Origin: Bacilli bacterium
GTDB lineage: Bacteria; Bacillota_I; Bacilli_A; Izemoplasmatales; Hujiaoplasmataceae
Length of the DNA stretch: 51,794 bases
Assembly: GCA_016935515.1 (NCBI GenBank)
Contig: JAFGQT010000056.1
Location: 1 to 51,794 of the forward strand
Direction of reading: 5' to 3'
The position numbers were made by a program, and so were the translations under genes. Below, piece after piece: positions 7,583 through 16,327 of this stretch. The notes below the pieces were generated by a model. It did not search any database and was not told the origin of the DNA. It worked only from the letters and a program-made list of their open reading frames with translations. The number at the start of each line of letters is the position of its first letter. Position 1 is the stretch's first letter.

Positions 7583-7606
7583 TTCGCCTCCATATTTGTC
7601 ATAAAT

Positions 7607-7635
7607 CTGACAAATCGTCGCAAGTATTATATAAT
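7607..7635 (+). promoter_or_regulatory. Promoter of the RluA-type gene
   Basis: CTGACA (7607-7612), 17-base spacer, TATAAT (7630-7635). The predicted transcript begins about 15 bases before the ATG at 7657, leaving a very short leader. Confidence 0.75.
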
Positions 7636-7656
7636 AATCTTGACGAGGCGAGAACA

Positions 7657-8325
7657 ATGAAACTGAAAATCGTATATGAAGATACAAATATCCTGATTGT
7701 CGACAAGCCTGTAGGCATCTTGTCCCATCCGGCACAACACCATCAAGGCAAGGATCTGTTGACAGAACTTGAAAACAAGGCTTACGCAGTTATAACTAGG
7801 CTCGATTTCAACACACCGGGTCTTGTTCTTCTTGCCAAAAATGCTTTTGTAGCGGCTAATCTCAACAAACTTCAAGAACTTGGAAAAATTCGCAAATACT
7901 ATCAAGTTTTGGTCAAAGGGTACATGCCAAAACAAGAAGACGTATTGGTCGCATACTTACTAAAAGATGAAAGAAAAGGGATATCGAGGATATCCGCAAA
8001 TCCCATACCAAAAGCCCAGAAGATAGTCACCGCATACTCTGTTATTGATGAACATAACGGGCTTACATTGCTTGAAGTTGAACTAATAACCGGACGCATG
8101 CATCAAATTCGTGCACATCTTGCGCATCTGACACATCCTGTAATCGGAGATCCGCTTTACGGAGATCTTAAAACCAACAAACAATTCAGACTCGAAAATC
8201 AAGCTCTAGCAGCTATGCGAATCGTGTTTGACTTGGATAAAGCTAATCCGTTTGCTTTGGAACTTCCCAAACTTGAATTTATAAAACCCGATTTCCCATA
8301 CCTCTATTTATTGAAAGAGCAATAG
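7657..8325 (+). CDS. RNA pseudouridine synthase, RluA family
   Basis: A 222-residue pseudouridine synthase of the RluA family without an S4 domain. It begins with the family VYEDTNILIVDKPVGILSHP strand-turn and has the catalytic motif as TRLDFNTPG (Asp50), followed by KYYQVLVKG, the ELITGRMHQIRAHL signature and HPVIGDPLYG. The RNA target (rRNA or tRNA) cannot be told from sequence. The track start (7546) lies upstream of the promoter, so the ATG at 7657, with GAGG before it, is used. Single-gene transcript ending in a terminator that overlaps its stop codon. Confidence 0.9.
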   Translation: MKLKIVYEDTNILIVDKPVGILSHPAQHHQGKDLLTELENKAYAVITRLDFNTPGLVLLAKNAFVAANLNKLQELGKIRKYYQVLVKGYMPKQEDVLVAYLLKDERKGISRISANPIPKAQKIVTAYSVIDEHNGLTLLEVELITGRMHQIRAHLAHLTHPVIGDPLYGDLKTNKQFRLENQALAAMRIVFDLDKANPFALELPKLEFIKPDFPYLYLLKEQ

Positions 8326-8348
8326 CCGCGGCCATTGCTCTTGTTTTT
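8316..8348 (+). terminator. Terminator after the RluA-type gene
   Basis: AGAGCAAT (8316-8323) pairs with ATTGCTCT (8334-8341), with a GCC/GGC inner pairing, followed by TTGTTTTT. It overlaps the stop codon and separates two convergent genes. Confidence 0.8.
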
Positions 8349-9030
8349 ACATATGGAATCGCTTGCGTATCTCTTCTTTGATCGATTTTGGGAAAAAGAA
8401 GATGATGAACAAGAGAATGAAAATAGCTGTCCCTAAAGCCGATATTGCCGGCCATTTGGTTTCGATTACGTTGAAAAGCGCCAAAACGATCGGTATCAAA
8501 GAGAAGATAATGATCGACATCAAATAAATCATATAATCCCGATAGTTGATGCGCCTTATCCATATGATCGCAGAGATTGCTAAGTTACAGGCCAAAAATG
8601 CAAATGGCGTCACATAGTCGAGCGCCCAGCCTCTGGTTTCCGGATCTCCGTAATTCTGATCGATAAGATTCAATATTGCGACGAGAACAGTCGTCAAAAA
8701 CGCCAGTTTGAAGGCGATATTCTGTTTGGACAAAACTCCGAATCTGACGATCAGCCAGAAATAAAGAATGCCTCCGATCGGTATCAGACTCCAAAACGAA
8801 TCTTGCCAAGTAAGCAAGTTGATAGCCAATAATATGAGAATGGAAACCAAAGTCATGAACAACAAGACTTTTTTGGTTATCGGCAACATTTCCCGTCGCA
8901 TTGGAACATACTCCGGATAAACCTCAATCAAATTGGGGTCGTTTTCTCCACTCAAGACTTGATGGCATAGGGGACAATATTTTCTGTTCGTCAAGATGTC
9001 GACTTGACATTTATCACAATGTTTCATCAA
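8347..9030 (-). CDS. Zinc-ribbon membrane protein (DUF6320-like)
   Basis: A 227-residue protein with an N-terminal zinc ribbon (CDKC ... CPLC within the first 22 residues), a short cytoplasmic linker and then six or so hydrophobic segments ending in a basic tail. I take it to be a DUF6320-type protein from the ribbon-plus-membrane layout; function unknown. It is the last gene of an operon after the HSL-type esterase and the condensation-like acyltransferase, with its start overlapping the acyltransferase stop by four bases. The tight coupling suggests that all three act on one process, possibly acylation at the membrane. Confidence 0.75.
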   Translation of the reverse strand: MMKHCDKCQVDILTNRKYCPLCHQVLSGENDPNLIEVYPEYVPMRREMLPITKKVLLFMTLVSILILLAINLLTWQDSFWSLIPIGGILYFWLIVRFGVLSKQNIAFKLAFLTTVLVAILNLIDQNYGDPETRGWALDYVTPFAFLACNLAISAIIWIRRINYRDYMIYLMSIIIFSLIPIVLALFNVIETKWPAISALGTAIFILLFIIFFFPKSIKEEIRKRFHM

Positions 9031-10322
9031 TATTCCTCCACAGAATTGCTTTCAATCTCGACTTTCATACCCATTGCGGCGAAATGGCGGAAGAACTCCC
9101 TCTCGATTGTAGTTTCGATGATCGAACGCGTGAAAGTGATTTTGAATTTGTCTTCGAATGACATGATCGCAATATTCAAGGTATTGAATTTTCCGGAATA
9201 AACAGCTGCGGATAGATTGTCGATATGCGGCTTCATCGATTCCGGAAAATCTACACGCCCGATATTTGTGAAGCTCATCGTGTTCAATGACAATCCCATA
9301 ATATTGTACCCGATCCTCAGAGCATAACGCTTGATGAAATAAGGCATCATTCTCAATAATATGTTTTTCTCGAATGCAACGTTCTCGCTCATCTTGCGGA
9401 TCAGTTCTTCTTTCGTCATGCCTTTCTTGAACTGCTCTTTGACCAATGCGAGGATCTCCTCGAAACTTATGTCAGATCGATTCATCACCATGTCCGTTTT
9501 GACAAAATTCGTGAAATTGCGCAAAGTCTTGGACGGAAAATGCTTGCGAAGATTAACTGGAATGAATATCTTGACCGGTTTCTGGTTCGCTCGCAAATGC
9601 TCGCGATACTGTATTTGTGTAACATAAATCATGTACATCATCACCGCTGAAAGATATTCGGTTACAGTAGCTTGGTTCTCCCGTGCAAGTTGCAGCATTT
9701 CTGAAGTCGATAGCGTACCGGAAATAAGCCCGATCCGATCTTCAGGAATTGGTGTTCCCTTAATCCCGAAAGCTTTCTTTTCTGGAACATGTTTTCGGTT
9801 TTTTGCGTTGTAGTAGGTCCCGTGGCTGTCTTCGTATTCCTCGATAGTTGGTAAGCTTGCCTTTGTGAGTATCAAGTTATCGGGAGTCACATCATAACCG
9901 CAAAGATACAAATATTCATAGACCAAGGACTTGAGCAGCATCACTGCTCCGCCTCCGTCGGCGAGCGAATGGAAAATTTCTAAGGCAATGAGGTTTTCTC
10001 TGAAAAACACTTTGAAAAGATAGCCGTTGTTTTGTTTTGGGTTCATCTCTCCGCAAACTTTCGGCGCTAAGGGCTCGACAAGAAAGGGGCTGCTATTATA
10101 GTCGAAATAACTCCAAAAGAAGCCGGTTTTTAGCCTTACTTTGAACATTGGATATCTTTCAAGTATGGCATCCGCCGCAAGTTGGAGTAGTTCGGGTTTT
10201 ATTTTTTCTTTTAATGCAATCTGGACGCGAAAGGTGTTGGTCTCCTTCTTGTTGGACACCGCGGGAAATATCTTGGCCGCATTGTCCAACCTGAACCAAT
10301 CCTTGTATATTTCTTTGCTCAA
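9027..10322 (-). CDS. Condensation-domain-like acyltransferase (alcohol acetyltransferase-like)
   Basis: About 430 residues, related to the chloramphenicol acetyltransferase/condensation fold. The active-site motif HxxxDG appears as HSLADGG (His118, Asp122 with the start used here), and the N-terminal DWFRLDNAAKIFPA and the TPIPE / LRKHFPSKTLRNF segments match the alcohol-acetyltransferase-like proteins of Bacillota. It should move an acyl group onto a hydroxyl or amine, acceptor unknown. The track start is a GTG (10388) that would overlap the esterase gene by 46 bases without a ribosome site; GTG 10331 or TTG 10322 behind GGAG are better, and TTG 10322 is chosen with low certainty. No carrier-protein or adenylation domain is fused or nearby. 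Confidence 0.78.
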   Translation of the reverse strand: MSKEIYKDWFRLDNAAKIFPAVSNKKETNTFRVQIALKEKIKPELLQLAADAILERYPMFKVRLKTGFFWSYFDYNSSPFLVEPLAPKVCGEMNPKQNNGYLFKVFFRENLIALEIFHSLADGGGAVMLLKSLVYEYLYLCGYDVTPDNLILTKASLPTIEEYEDSHGTYYNAKNRKHVPEKKAFGIKGTPIPEDRIGLISGTLSTSEMLQLARENQATVTEYLSAVMMYMIYVTQIQYREHLRANQKPVKIFIPVNLRKHFPSKTLRNFTNFVKTDMVMNRSDISFEEILALVKEQFKKGMTKEELIRKMSENVAFEKNILLRMMPYFIKRYALRIGYNIMGLSLNTMSFTNIGRVDFPESMKPHIDNLSAAVYSGKFNTLNIAIMSFEDKFKITFTRSIIETTIEREFFRHFAAMGMKVEIESNSVEEY

Positions 10323-10342
10323 TGTCTCCACACTCCGTAGTA

Positions 10343-11272
10343 TTAATCGCTGAATTTTCCTATAATGTAAGCTTTGATTTCCTTCCACGCTTTCTTGGCT
10401 TCAGGAATCAATCCAAACGCCAGTTGAAAGACGTGAAACATTCCGTTATAAATAGTCACTTCGACATGATTTCCGGCAAGATACGCTCTCTTGGCAACAG
10501 TGATCGTGTCGGATTCAATCACTTCATAACTCCCAACATGCATCATCATATCGGTGAAATCATGATATTCACCGTATGCAGGCGAGATGTAAGGATCATG
10601 TAGATCGTTGTTTCCCGCGTAAGCATAGACATCAAGCTTCTCCGTAGCTTGTCCCAAAAGCGGGTCGAGATCCTTGTTGCGAATGTAGGATTCGCCTTCG
10701 GCTGCCAAATCTGTCCAGGCAGACATAGTTACCATTGCTCTTGGAAGGGGTTTTTTATTGTCGCGCAAGTAAAGTCCCAAAGCCAAGGCCAAGCCTCCGC
10801 CAGCGGAATCTCCGACAAAAATGATTCTTTCGGGTGAATAACCGATTTCCAGAAGTTTCATGTATCCAGCATACGCGTCTTCAAGAGCTGCAGGATATGG
10901 ATCCTTCGGTGCCAATCGATAATCCAAAGAAAACACGGCTAGATCATCCTTCATTTTCATATATTTCAATGCCGAACGTCTGTAAGTGTCACTGTATCCG
11001 GAAATATACGCGCCGCCGTGCATCTGGAAAATTGCGTATCTTGGTCTGATGTTTGTTCTTGCGATCATTTCCATCCGGGCAGTTCCCAAATCAAACCATT
11101 CATGCATCACTTTTCGCCCAAACTTGAAATTATCGCTAAGATGTGTAGTATAAAGCCTGCCAAAATCGACATCGGTGCTAAAAGCAATATCAGGAATTCG
11201 ACCGACAATTTTTAGCAGTTGTCTTGCCAAACTTCCCCTGATTGATCTTTTTCGCATTTTGATGTTTAACAT
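10343..11272 (-). CDS. Alpha/beta hydrolase, hormone-sensitive-lipase-like esterase
   Basis: A 309-residue family IV (HSL-like) carboxylesterase. The oxyanion-hole motif HGGAY begins at residue 85, the nucleophile elbow GDSAGG places the serine at 156, and the catalytic His is in GMFHVF near the C-terminus, preceded by the VIESD acid region. No signal peptide is visible, although the basic N-terminus could associate with membranes. It leads the operon esterase-acyltransferase-DUF6320-like and has its own extended -10 promoter. Paired with an acyltransferase, it could remove the same acyl group or process the acyl product; this is inference. Confidence 0.88.
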   Translation of the reverse strand: MLNIKMRKRSIRGSLARQLLKIVGRIPDIAFSTDVDFGRLYTTHLSDNFKFGRKVMHEWFDLGTARMEMIARTNIRPRYAIFQMHGGAYISGYSDTYRRSALKYMKMKDDLAVFSLDYRLAPKDPYPAALEDAYAGYMKLLEIGYSPERIIFVGDSAGGGLALALGLYLRDNKKPLPRAMVTMSAWTDLAAEGESYIRNKDLDPLLGQATEKLDVYAYAGNNDLHDPYISPAYGEYHDFTDMMMHVGSYEVIESDTITVAKRAYLAGNHVEVTIYNGMFHVFQLAFGLIPEAKKAWKEIKAYIIGKFSD

Positions 11273-11293
11273 GCAATCACCCCGTTCGCTTCA

Positions 11294-11302
11294 ATTATAG
11301 CA
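11294..11302 (-). promoter_or_regulatory. Extended -10 promoter of the esterase operon
   Basis: Minus-strand TGCTATAAT, an extended -10 box, 22 bases before the esterase ATG. No convincing -35 is seen. GGGGTG serves as ribosome site. Confidence 0.6.
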
Positions 11303-11362
11303 TATCTGGGACAAAATATTCATCCAACCTTACCGATATCATTTGCTGATGGATCTGATTTT

Positions 11363-11392
11363 TTGGAAAATTCATTTAAATTGTTGTATAAT
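11363..11392 (+). promoter_or_regulatory. pepT promoter
   Basis: TTGGAA (11363-11368), 18-base spacer, TATAAT (11387-11392), with the ATG 37 bases further on. Confidence 0.65.
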
Positions 11393-11428
11393 TATGATAA
11401 CACTTTTACACGAAAGCGAGGATAAATT

Positions 11429-12652
11429 ATGCTTGTTCACGAACGATTTCTTAATTACGTCAAAATCGATACCCAGTCAGATCCCCATACCGATCAATAC
11501 CCTTCATCTTCCGGGCAGTTGGAACTTGCAAGATTACTTAAACAAGAACTCGAATCGATGGGTGTGAAGACAACCATCGACAATTTCGGTTACGTCATCG
11601 GAAAGATCCCTAGCAATCTCAAACATAAAGTTCCAACAATAGCACTTATTGCTCATATGGACACTTCTCCAGATGCCAGCGGAAAAAATATCAAACCTAG
11701 AATCATCTACAATTACGATGGTAGCGACATCATATTGAATACCGATCGCAACATCGTCATGACAAAAGAAAAATTCCCAACTCTGAACGGTAACGTCAAA
11801 CAAGACTTGATCGTCACCGACGGAACCACTTTGCTTGGAGCCGACGATAAGGCTGGCGTGGCGGAAATAATGGGTTTAGTCGAAGACTTGCAGAAAGATC
11901 CGAAAATCGAACACGGAGAATTGGTTGTCGTGTTCACTCCCGACGAAGAGGTTGGAAACGGCACTCTATACCTCGACATTGATAAAATCAATGCCGATTT
12001 CGCCTATACTTTGGATGGTTCACAAGTCGGTGAAATCGCATTTGAGAATTTCAACGCCGCTAGGGCGGTGGTGACGATCAATGGAAAATCAGTCCACCCC
12101 GGAAGCGCCAAAAATAAGATGGTGAACGCCATAAGCGTCGCCAATGAATTCGATAATTTACTGCCAAAATACATGCGTCCGGAAATCACTGAGAAATATG
12201 AAGGTTTCAATCACCTGCACGAAATCAACGGCAACGTTGAAAAGACAGTGATGGAATATATCATCCGCAATCACGATCTTGCCTTGTTCGCACAACAGAA
12301 GGAAGATTTTCTGGCCGCATGTCAATACCTTAATGAGAAATACGGAGAAAAAACCTGTTATTTGGAAATAACTGATTCTTACTTCAACATGCGAGAGAAA
12401 CTCGATTCTAAAAAAGAAATCATTGACATCGCCATAGACGCGATACGCGAATCGGAACTCGAACCGATAATCGAACCGATCAGGGGTGGAACTGACGGTG
12501 CAAGATTGACTTACATGGGACTCCCGTGTCCAAATCTCGGCACCGGAGGTTACAATTTTCACGGGCCTTATGAATATGCCTCAATCCAGGAAATGGAATT
12601 AGCCGTAAGGATCATCAAGAAGATCGTCACAAAAGTCACACAACTAAAATAA
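11429..12652 (+). CDS. pepT: Peptidase T (tripeptide aminopeptidase)
   Basis: A dinuclear zinc aminopeptidase of family M20B, 407 residues, releasing the N-terminal residue from tripeptides in the cytoplasm. Metal and catalytic motifs are complete: AHMDTSPD (His76, Asp78), the bridging Asp in LLGADDKAG, the catalytic pair in FTPDEEVGNG, the YTLDGSQVGE metal Asp and the C-terminal GTDGARL / GTGGYNFHGPYE segment with the last His. GAGGAT stands before the ATG. It is transcribed alone from its own promoter and ends at a strong terminator shared with the convergent flavodoxin gene. Confidence 0.96.
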   Translation: MLVHERFLNYVKIDTQSDPHTDQYPSSSGQLELARLLKQELESMGVKTTIDNFGYVIGKIPSNLKHKVPTIALIAHMDTSPDASGKNIKPRIIYNYDGSDIILNTDRNIVMTKEKFPTLNGNVKQDLIVTDGTTLLGADDKAGVAEIMGLVEDLQKDPKIEHGELVVVFTPDEEVGNGTLYLDIDKINADFAYTLDGSQVGEIAFENFNAARAVVTINGKSVHPGSAKNKMVNAISVANEFDNLLPKYMRPEITEKYEGFNHLHEINGNVEKTVMEYIIRNHDLALFAQQKEDFLAACQYLNEKYGEKTCYLEITDSYFNMREKLDSKKEIIDIAIDAIRESELEPIIEPIRGGTDGARLTYMGLPCPNLGTGGYNFHGPYEYASIQEMELAVRIIKKIVTKVTQLK

Positions 12653-12656
12653 TAAC

Positions 12657-12694
12657 AAAACCTGTCGAGGGCAAATCCCCGACAGGTTTTTTTT
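12657..12694 (+). terminator. Bidirectional terminator between pepT and the EFR1-like gene
   Basis: CCTGTCGAGGG (12661-12671), loop, CCCCGACAGG (12677-12686), then eight T on the plus strand and AAAA before the stem, which gives a T-tract on the minus strand too. It serves both convergent genes. Confidence 0.9.
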
Positions 12695-13514
12695 ATGTTC
12701 TCTCTGATAGTATTTCCTTCATCACATCATCAATCCTAAATCCATTAACTGGGCCTTGATAAGGATGTTTGGTCAAGTGATTTTTGCTTGTGTGCAGAGC
12801 GTTCACCGGACAATGATTGATGCAACGATAACACAATATACAGCGATTGTTTTCCTTCAATATCCCCGACTCGAGAGTCAGATTATCTACTGGGCATAAA
12901 TCCACGCAACGGCCGCAGCCAATGCAATTAGCTTCAATCTTGATTGCGTGATCATACATCGATTGTTCAAATTTCTGAAACGGAAATCTCTGCAACAAAC
13001 CCAGAACATTGGAAAAGATATTCATCCCCTTTAATCTTTTTCGATCGTGCAAGATCAATTTCGCAAAACGTTCTGCTTGTCTTCGTTTACGTTTTTCGAA
13101 TTTAACAGAAGGTTTGAATCCTGGCAAAAAATTCAGGTAATCCGTCAAGTTGTTCGGCATATTGAAATGGGCCAATTGCCGAACCGAGAATCCTTTTTTG
13201 ATCAACATCTTGGCCACATAGGCTGCTCCATCGCCAGAATACATCAACTGCGTGCAGAAGACGAAGGCCCGCTTACCTTGAAAGTTGTCGAAACGCTCGA
13301 TCAACGAGCGAACCGGCTTGGGAATGTCAGATCCATAGATGGGATACCCGATACCCAAAAGATCGCATTTAGAAATAATCTGATTCGGATCAGAAATTTT
13401 TTCAATCGGATACAAATCAACCGTGCTTTGGGCTGTTGATAGAAAATCCCGCAACAGATTGCTTATGTAGTATGTATTTCCAGTACCGGAAAATTGCATG
13501 ATCGCGATCTTCAT
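12693..13514 (-). CDS. Flavodoxin-ferredoxin fusion protein (EFR1 family)
   Basis: A 273-residue electron-transfer protein. The N-terminal half is flavodoxin-like, with an FMN phosphate loop of the form FSGTGNTYYIS near residue 8 and the GIGYPIYGSDIP segment. The C-terminal third carries two [4Fe-4S] motifs, CIGCGRCVDLCP and CILCYRCINHCP. This is the EFR1-type architecture common in anaerobic Bacillota; its redox partners are unknown. It likely exchanges electrons with ferredoxin-linked enzymes such as Rnf. The start ATG at 13514 has only a distant GAGG. The gene may be read through from rlmH, from which it is separated by 24 bases. Confidence 0.88.
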   Translation of the reverse strand: MKIAIMQFSGTGNTYYISNLLRDFLSTAQSTVDLYPIEKISDPNQIISKCDLLGIGYPIYGSDIPKPVRSLIERFDNFQGKRAFVFCTQLMYSGDGAAYVAKMLIKKGFSVRQLAHFNMPNNLTDYLNFLPGFKPSVKFEKRKRRQAERFAKLILHDRKRLKGMNIFSNVLGLLQRFPFQKFEQSMYDHAIKIEANCIGCGRCVDLCPVDNLTLESGILKENNRCILCYRCINHCPVNALHTSKNHLTKHPYQGPVNGFRIDDVMKEILSERT

Positions 13515-13538
13515 TTTAACATTCTTACCTCAAACTGG

Positions 13539-14021
13539 TTATTTGTGATAATTGCGATTGCTGGAGATCATGAAAGCTCGATAAAGTTGTTCGACGAAAA
13601 CAAGGCGCATCAATTGATGCGGAAACGTCATTTTCGAAAAGGAAAGGCGCTTTGCGGCTTTTGACTTCACAAAATCCGATAACCCCCAGGAGCCACCGAT
13701 AATGAAGATGATATTCGAACTTTGATAACTACCGATATCACCAAGCATTTTGGCGAATCCCTCACTGCTGATATGGTCTCCTTCGATATCCAAAGCGACC
13801 ACATAACTTCCGGGCTTGATCTTATCTGTGATCCTTTGGCCCTCGCGCTCAAGAATCCTGGCGATATCGCCAACAGTAACGCTCGTTTTCGACGGTTCTT
13901 CTTCTATCTCGATGATCTCTACATTGGCAAATGCGTCAAGCCGCTTCATATACTCGTTGACGCCTTCCGTAAGGTACTTCTCTTTCAAAGACCCCACTGC
14001 GATGATTGTAATGTTCATCAT
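13539..14021 (-). CDS. rlmH: 23S rRNA (pseudouridine1915-N3)-methyltransferase RlmH
   Basis: A SPOUT-class methyltransferase of 160 residues that methylates pseudouridine 1915 in 23S rRNA using S-adenosylmethionine. It shows the usual opening ITIIAVGSLKEKY, the SAM knot segment FIIGGSWGLSD and the end LVFVEQLYRAF ... NYHK. Length and order match the family. Two ATG codons (14021, 14018) overlap the stop of the recombinase gene, implying coupling in the trmFO-xerC-like-rlmH operon. Confidence 0.95.
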   Translation of the reverse strand: MMNITIIAVGSLKEKYLTEGVNEYMKRLDAFANVEIIEIEEEPSKTSVTVGDIARILEREGQRITDKIKPGSYVVALDIEGDHISSEGFAKMLGDIGSYQSSNIIFIIGGSWGLSDFVKSKAAKRLSFSKMTFPHQLMRLVFVEQLYRAFMISSNRNYHK

Positions 14022-14932
14022 TTCATTTTCGCCCGAGGATGTGTTTTCATATATACTTCTTTCAACCTCTCTTTGGATATTTTTGTATATATCTGGGTTG
14101 TGGACAAACTGACATGGCCAAGCAATTCTTGAACCGTTCGCAAATCAACGCCATGATCCAACAAATGCGTTGCGAACGAATGGCGGAACGCATGCGGTGA
14201 TATCTTAAGCGTTGAAGCTTGTTTGTCAAGTTCGCTTTCCAATATTTTTCGCAACCCTCTGGAACTAAGTTTTCCGCCCTTGAAATTGAGGAAAAGCCAA
14301 CCTTCATCCTGAATTCGTGAACGTACAAGGAAAACGGGTCTGGTTTTTTCCAAATAACCCCTGATTCGACTGATTGCCAAATCATGTACCGGAACATAAC
14401 GATCTTTTGATCCTTTTCCGTGGACCAATAACGTGCGGTTGAAAAAATCAAGGTCATTGAGTTTGATTTCGATCAATTCCCCAACGCGAAGACCGGATCC
14501 GTATAAGAGTTCGAAAATCGCTATGTCCCTAATGCCGATGTCCGAAGAAAGATCAACCCGATTCAAGAACTCACCCATCTCTTTCTCATAAACAAATTTG
14601 GGCAAGATCTTGTGCTCTTTGGGCAAGACAATATTGTCGAAAGGATTTCTTTCGACAAATTTTTCTGCCACAAGAAATTTATACATCGATTTTACACTGC
14701 TGATTTTTCTTCTGATTGAACTTGGACGATATTTTCCATGCAGACTCGAAACATAGAAACGAGCTATCCTGTCGGTCAAAAGGAACAGACTTCCCAAATC
14801 CTCAGAATCCAGAAAGTTTGTCAATGTCTGAACATCTTCCATATAGGCGGTCAAGGTATTGACCGAATAGTTAAGTTCATCTCGCAGACGGTTTTGGTAC
14901 ATTTGGACAATTTCATTGTTTGTCAAAATCAT
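14018..14932 (-). CDS. xerC: Tyrosine recombinase, XerC/XerD type
   Basis: A 304-residue tyrosine recombinase with an N-terminal SAM-like core-binding domain and a complete catalytic set: Arg149 (GSGLRVGEL), Lys in HGKGSKDR, His247 and Arg250 (HAFRH), His273 (LLGHV) and the nucleophile Tyr282 (QIYTKI). In this position, directly after trmFO, a XerC-like chromosome dimer resolvase is the standard arrangement in Bacillota (trmFO-xerC/codV). GGAG precedes the ATG. It overlaps the trmFO end by 20 bases and rlmH by four. No sign of a mobile element around it, so a housekeeping role is most likely. Confidence 0.9.
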   Translation of the reverse strand: MILTNNEIVQMYQNRLRDELNYSVNTLTAYMEDVQTLTNFLDSEDLGSLFLLTDRIARFYVSSLHGKYRPSSIRRKISSVKSMYKFLVAEKFVERNPFDNIVLPKEHKILPKFVYEKEMGEFLNRVDLSSDIGIRDIAIFELLYGSGLRVGELIEIKLNDLDFFNRTLLVHGKGSKDRYVPVHDLAISRIRGYLEKTRPVFLVRSRIQDEGWLFLNFKGGKLSSRGLRKILESELDKQASTLKISPHAFRHSFATHLLDHGVDLRTVQELLGHVSLSTTQIYTKISKERLKEVYMKTHPRAKMK

Positions 14933-16226
14933 TCATCTCCATAAACGACTTGATTGCCTCGATGCTCCTATTGGCGAAAAGAGTCTTGCGTTCGTGCTTG
15001 CGATGTTTGGCCTCAAGCGACATCATCAATCCAAAATTGGCGTTCATCGGTTGGAAATGCTTCGGATCGGCATTTGCCAAATAGAAGGCTTGTGCTCCGA
15101 TCATCGTTTCTTGGGGAAACTCTTTTTGTTCCAATCCGTTTATCCGGCGATACGCGTTGTATTGCGCAACCATTGCCGATCCGATTGACTCGACATATCC
15201 CTCTACACCGCTCAATTGTCCGGCAATAAAGATATCGGGATGTTTTTTTAGTTGATATGTAGCTGTCAAAGTCGCTGGCGAATTGACGAAAATGTTCTTG
15301 TGCATGACTCCATAGCGCACGATTCTGGCGTTTTCGAGTCCGGGAATCATCCGGATGATCCGTTTTTGTTCAGGAAATGTCAAATGCGTTTGGAATCCAA
15401 CTATATTGTAAAGACTCCCAGCGAGATTGTCTTGGCGCAACTGCACGACCGCATACGGTTTGTCCTTGCCTTCTTGGGCTAGTCCCACGGGTTTCATCGG
15501 ACCGTAACGCAAGGTATCATATCCTCGCCTTGCCATCGTTTCAAAGGGCATGCATCCTTCAAAAATCTTTTCTTCGAAATCTTTTGACTCGACGCATTCA
15601 GCCGTGAGAACGGCTTCATGAAAAGAGTCATACTCAGCTCTTGTCATTGGACAGTTGATATATTTACCGTCGCCTTTGTCATAACGGTTCTTAAAATAGG
15701 CTTTCTCCATATCAATTGATGTGAAATCGATTATCGGAGCTACCGCATCATAAAAATAGAGTGATTCCTCTCCTGTTAATTTGCGCAGCGTTTTTGCAAG
15801 CGGATCGCTGCTCAAGGGACCGCTAGCTACGATTACCACGCCTTCAGGAATCTCGACAACTTCCTTCTCGATTATCCTGATCAAGGGTTCAGACTTAATT
15901 CTATCAGTCAGGTATTCTGAAAAAGCGTTTCGATCGACGGCCAAAGCGCTGCCTGCGGGAATCCTGAAACGATCCGCAGCCAGCATCACTTCTGAACCCA
16001 AAAGACGAAGTTCTGATTTCAATAACCCGGCAGCGTTTTCCAATTGATCACTGCGAAAAGAGTTTGAACATACCAGTTCAGCGAAGGTTTTCAACTTCTG
16101 GACCGGATTCAAACGTATTCCCTTCATCTCATAAAGGTCTACTTGTACATTGCGCTTGGCAAGTTGCAAACTGGCTTCAACTCCTGCCAGTCCTGCGCCA
16201 ATCACACTAACACGCTGCTTCGACAC
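14913..16226 (-). CDS. trmFO: tRNA (uracil-54-C5) methyltransferase TrmFO
   Basis: Folate- and FAD-dependent enzyme making ribothymidine at position 54 of tRNA, using methylene-tetrahydrofolate and NAD(P)H. With the start used here it is 437 residues, the family norm. FAD motif VIGAGLAGVEAS lies near residue 10, the catalytic-type cysteine is Cys53 in ELVCSNSFRSD, with a second one in INCPMTRAEYD, and the AGQLSGVEGYVES motif is near the C-terminus. The track start is a TTG (16280) inside a terminator hairpin. GTG 16226 has AAGGA ten bases before it and is preferred. First gene of the operon with the recombinase and rlmH. Confidence 0.94.
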   Translation of the reverse strand: MSKQRVSVIGAGLAGVEASLQLAKRNVQVDLYEMKGIRLNPVQKLKTFAELVCSNSFRSDQLENAAGLLKSELRLLGSEVMLAADRFRIPAGSALAVDRNAFSEYLTDRIKSEPLIRIIEKEVVEIPEGVVIVASGPLSSDPLAKTLRKLTGEESLYFYDAVAPIIDFTSIDMEKAYFKNRYDKGDGKYINCPMTRAEYDSFHEAVLTAECVESKDFEEKIFEGCMPFETMARRGYDTLRYGPMKPVGLAQEGKDKPYAVVQLRQDNLAGSLYNIVGFQTHLTFPEQKRIIRMIPGLENARIVRYGVMHKNIFVNSPATLTATYQLKKHPDIFIAGQLSGVEGYVESIGSAMVAQYNAYRRINGLEQKEFPQETMIGAQAFYLANADPKHFQPMNANFGLMMSLEAKHRKHERKTLFANRSIEAIKSFMEMNDFDKQ

Positions 16227-16247
16227 ATCAAACACATCCTTGAGTGA

Positions 16248-16256
16248 ATTATACCA
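16248..16256 (-). promoter_or_regulatory. Extended -10 promoter of the trmFO operon
   Basis: Minus-strand TGGTATAAT, an extended -10 box 22 bases before the GTG start. It lies directly behind the GH13 terminator. Confidence 0.6.
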
Positions 16257-16270
16257 TGAATCAAGGCAAT

Positions 16271-16310
16271 GAAAAACCAAATAACCGTCATCAGTGTGGT
16301 TATTTGGTTT
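16271..16310 (-). terminator. Terminator of the GH13 gene
   Basis: Perfect 13-bp inverted repeat AAACCAAATAACC / GGTTATTTGGTTT with an 11-base loop, followed on the minus strand by TTTTTCATT. It lies 18 bases after the GH13 stop. Confidence 0.88.
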
Positions 16311-16327
16311 AAAGTCATAATCTCAAG

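Noticed and set aside
14018-14932. Tyrosine recombinase as a sign of an integrated element
   Set aside because: It sits between trmFO and rlmH with overlapping codons and no att-like direct repeats or cargo; this is the housekeeping XerC-type position.
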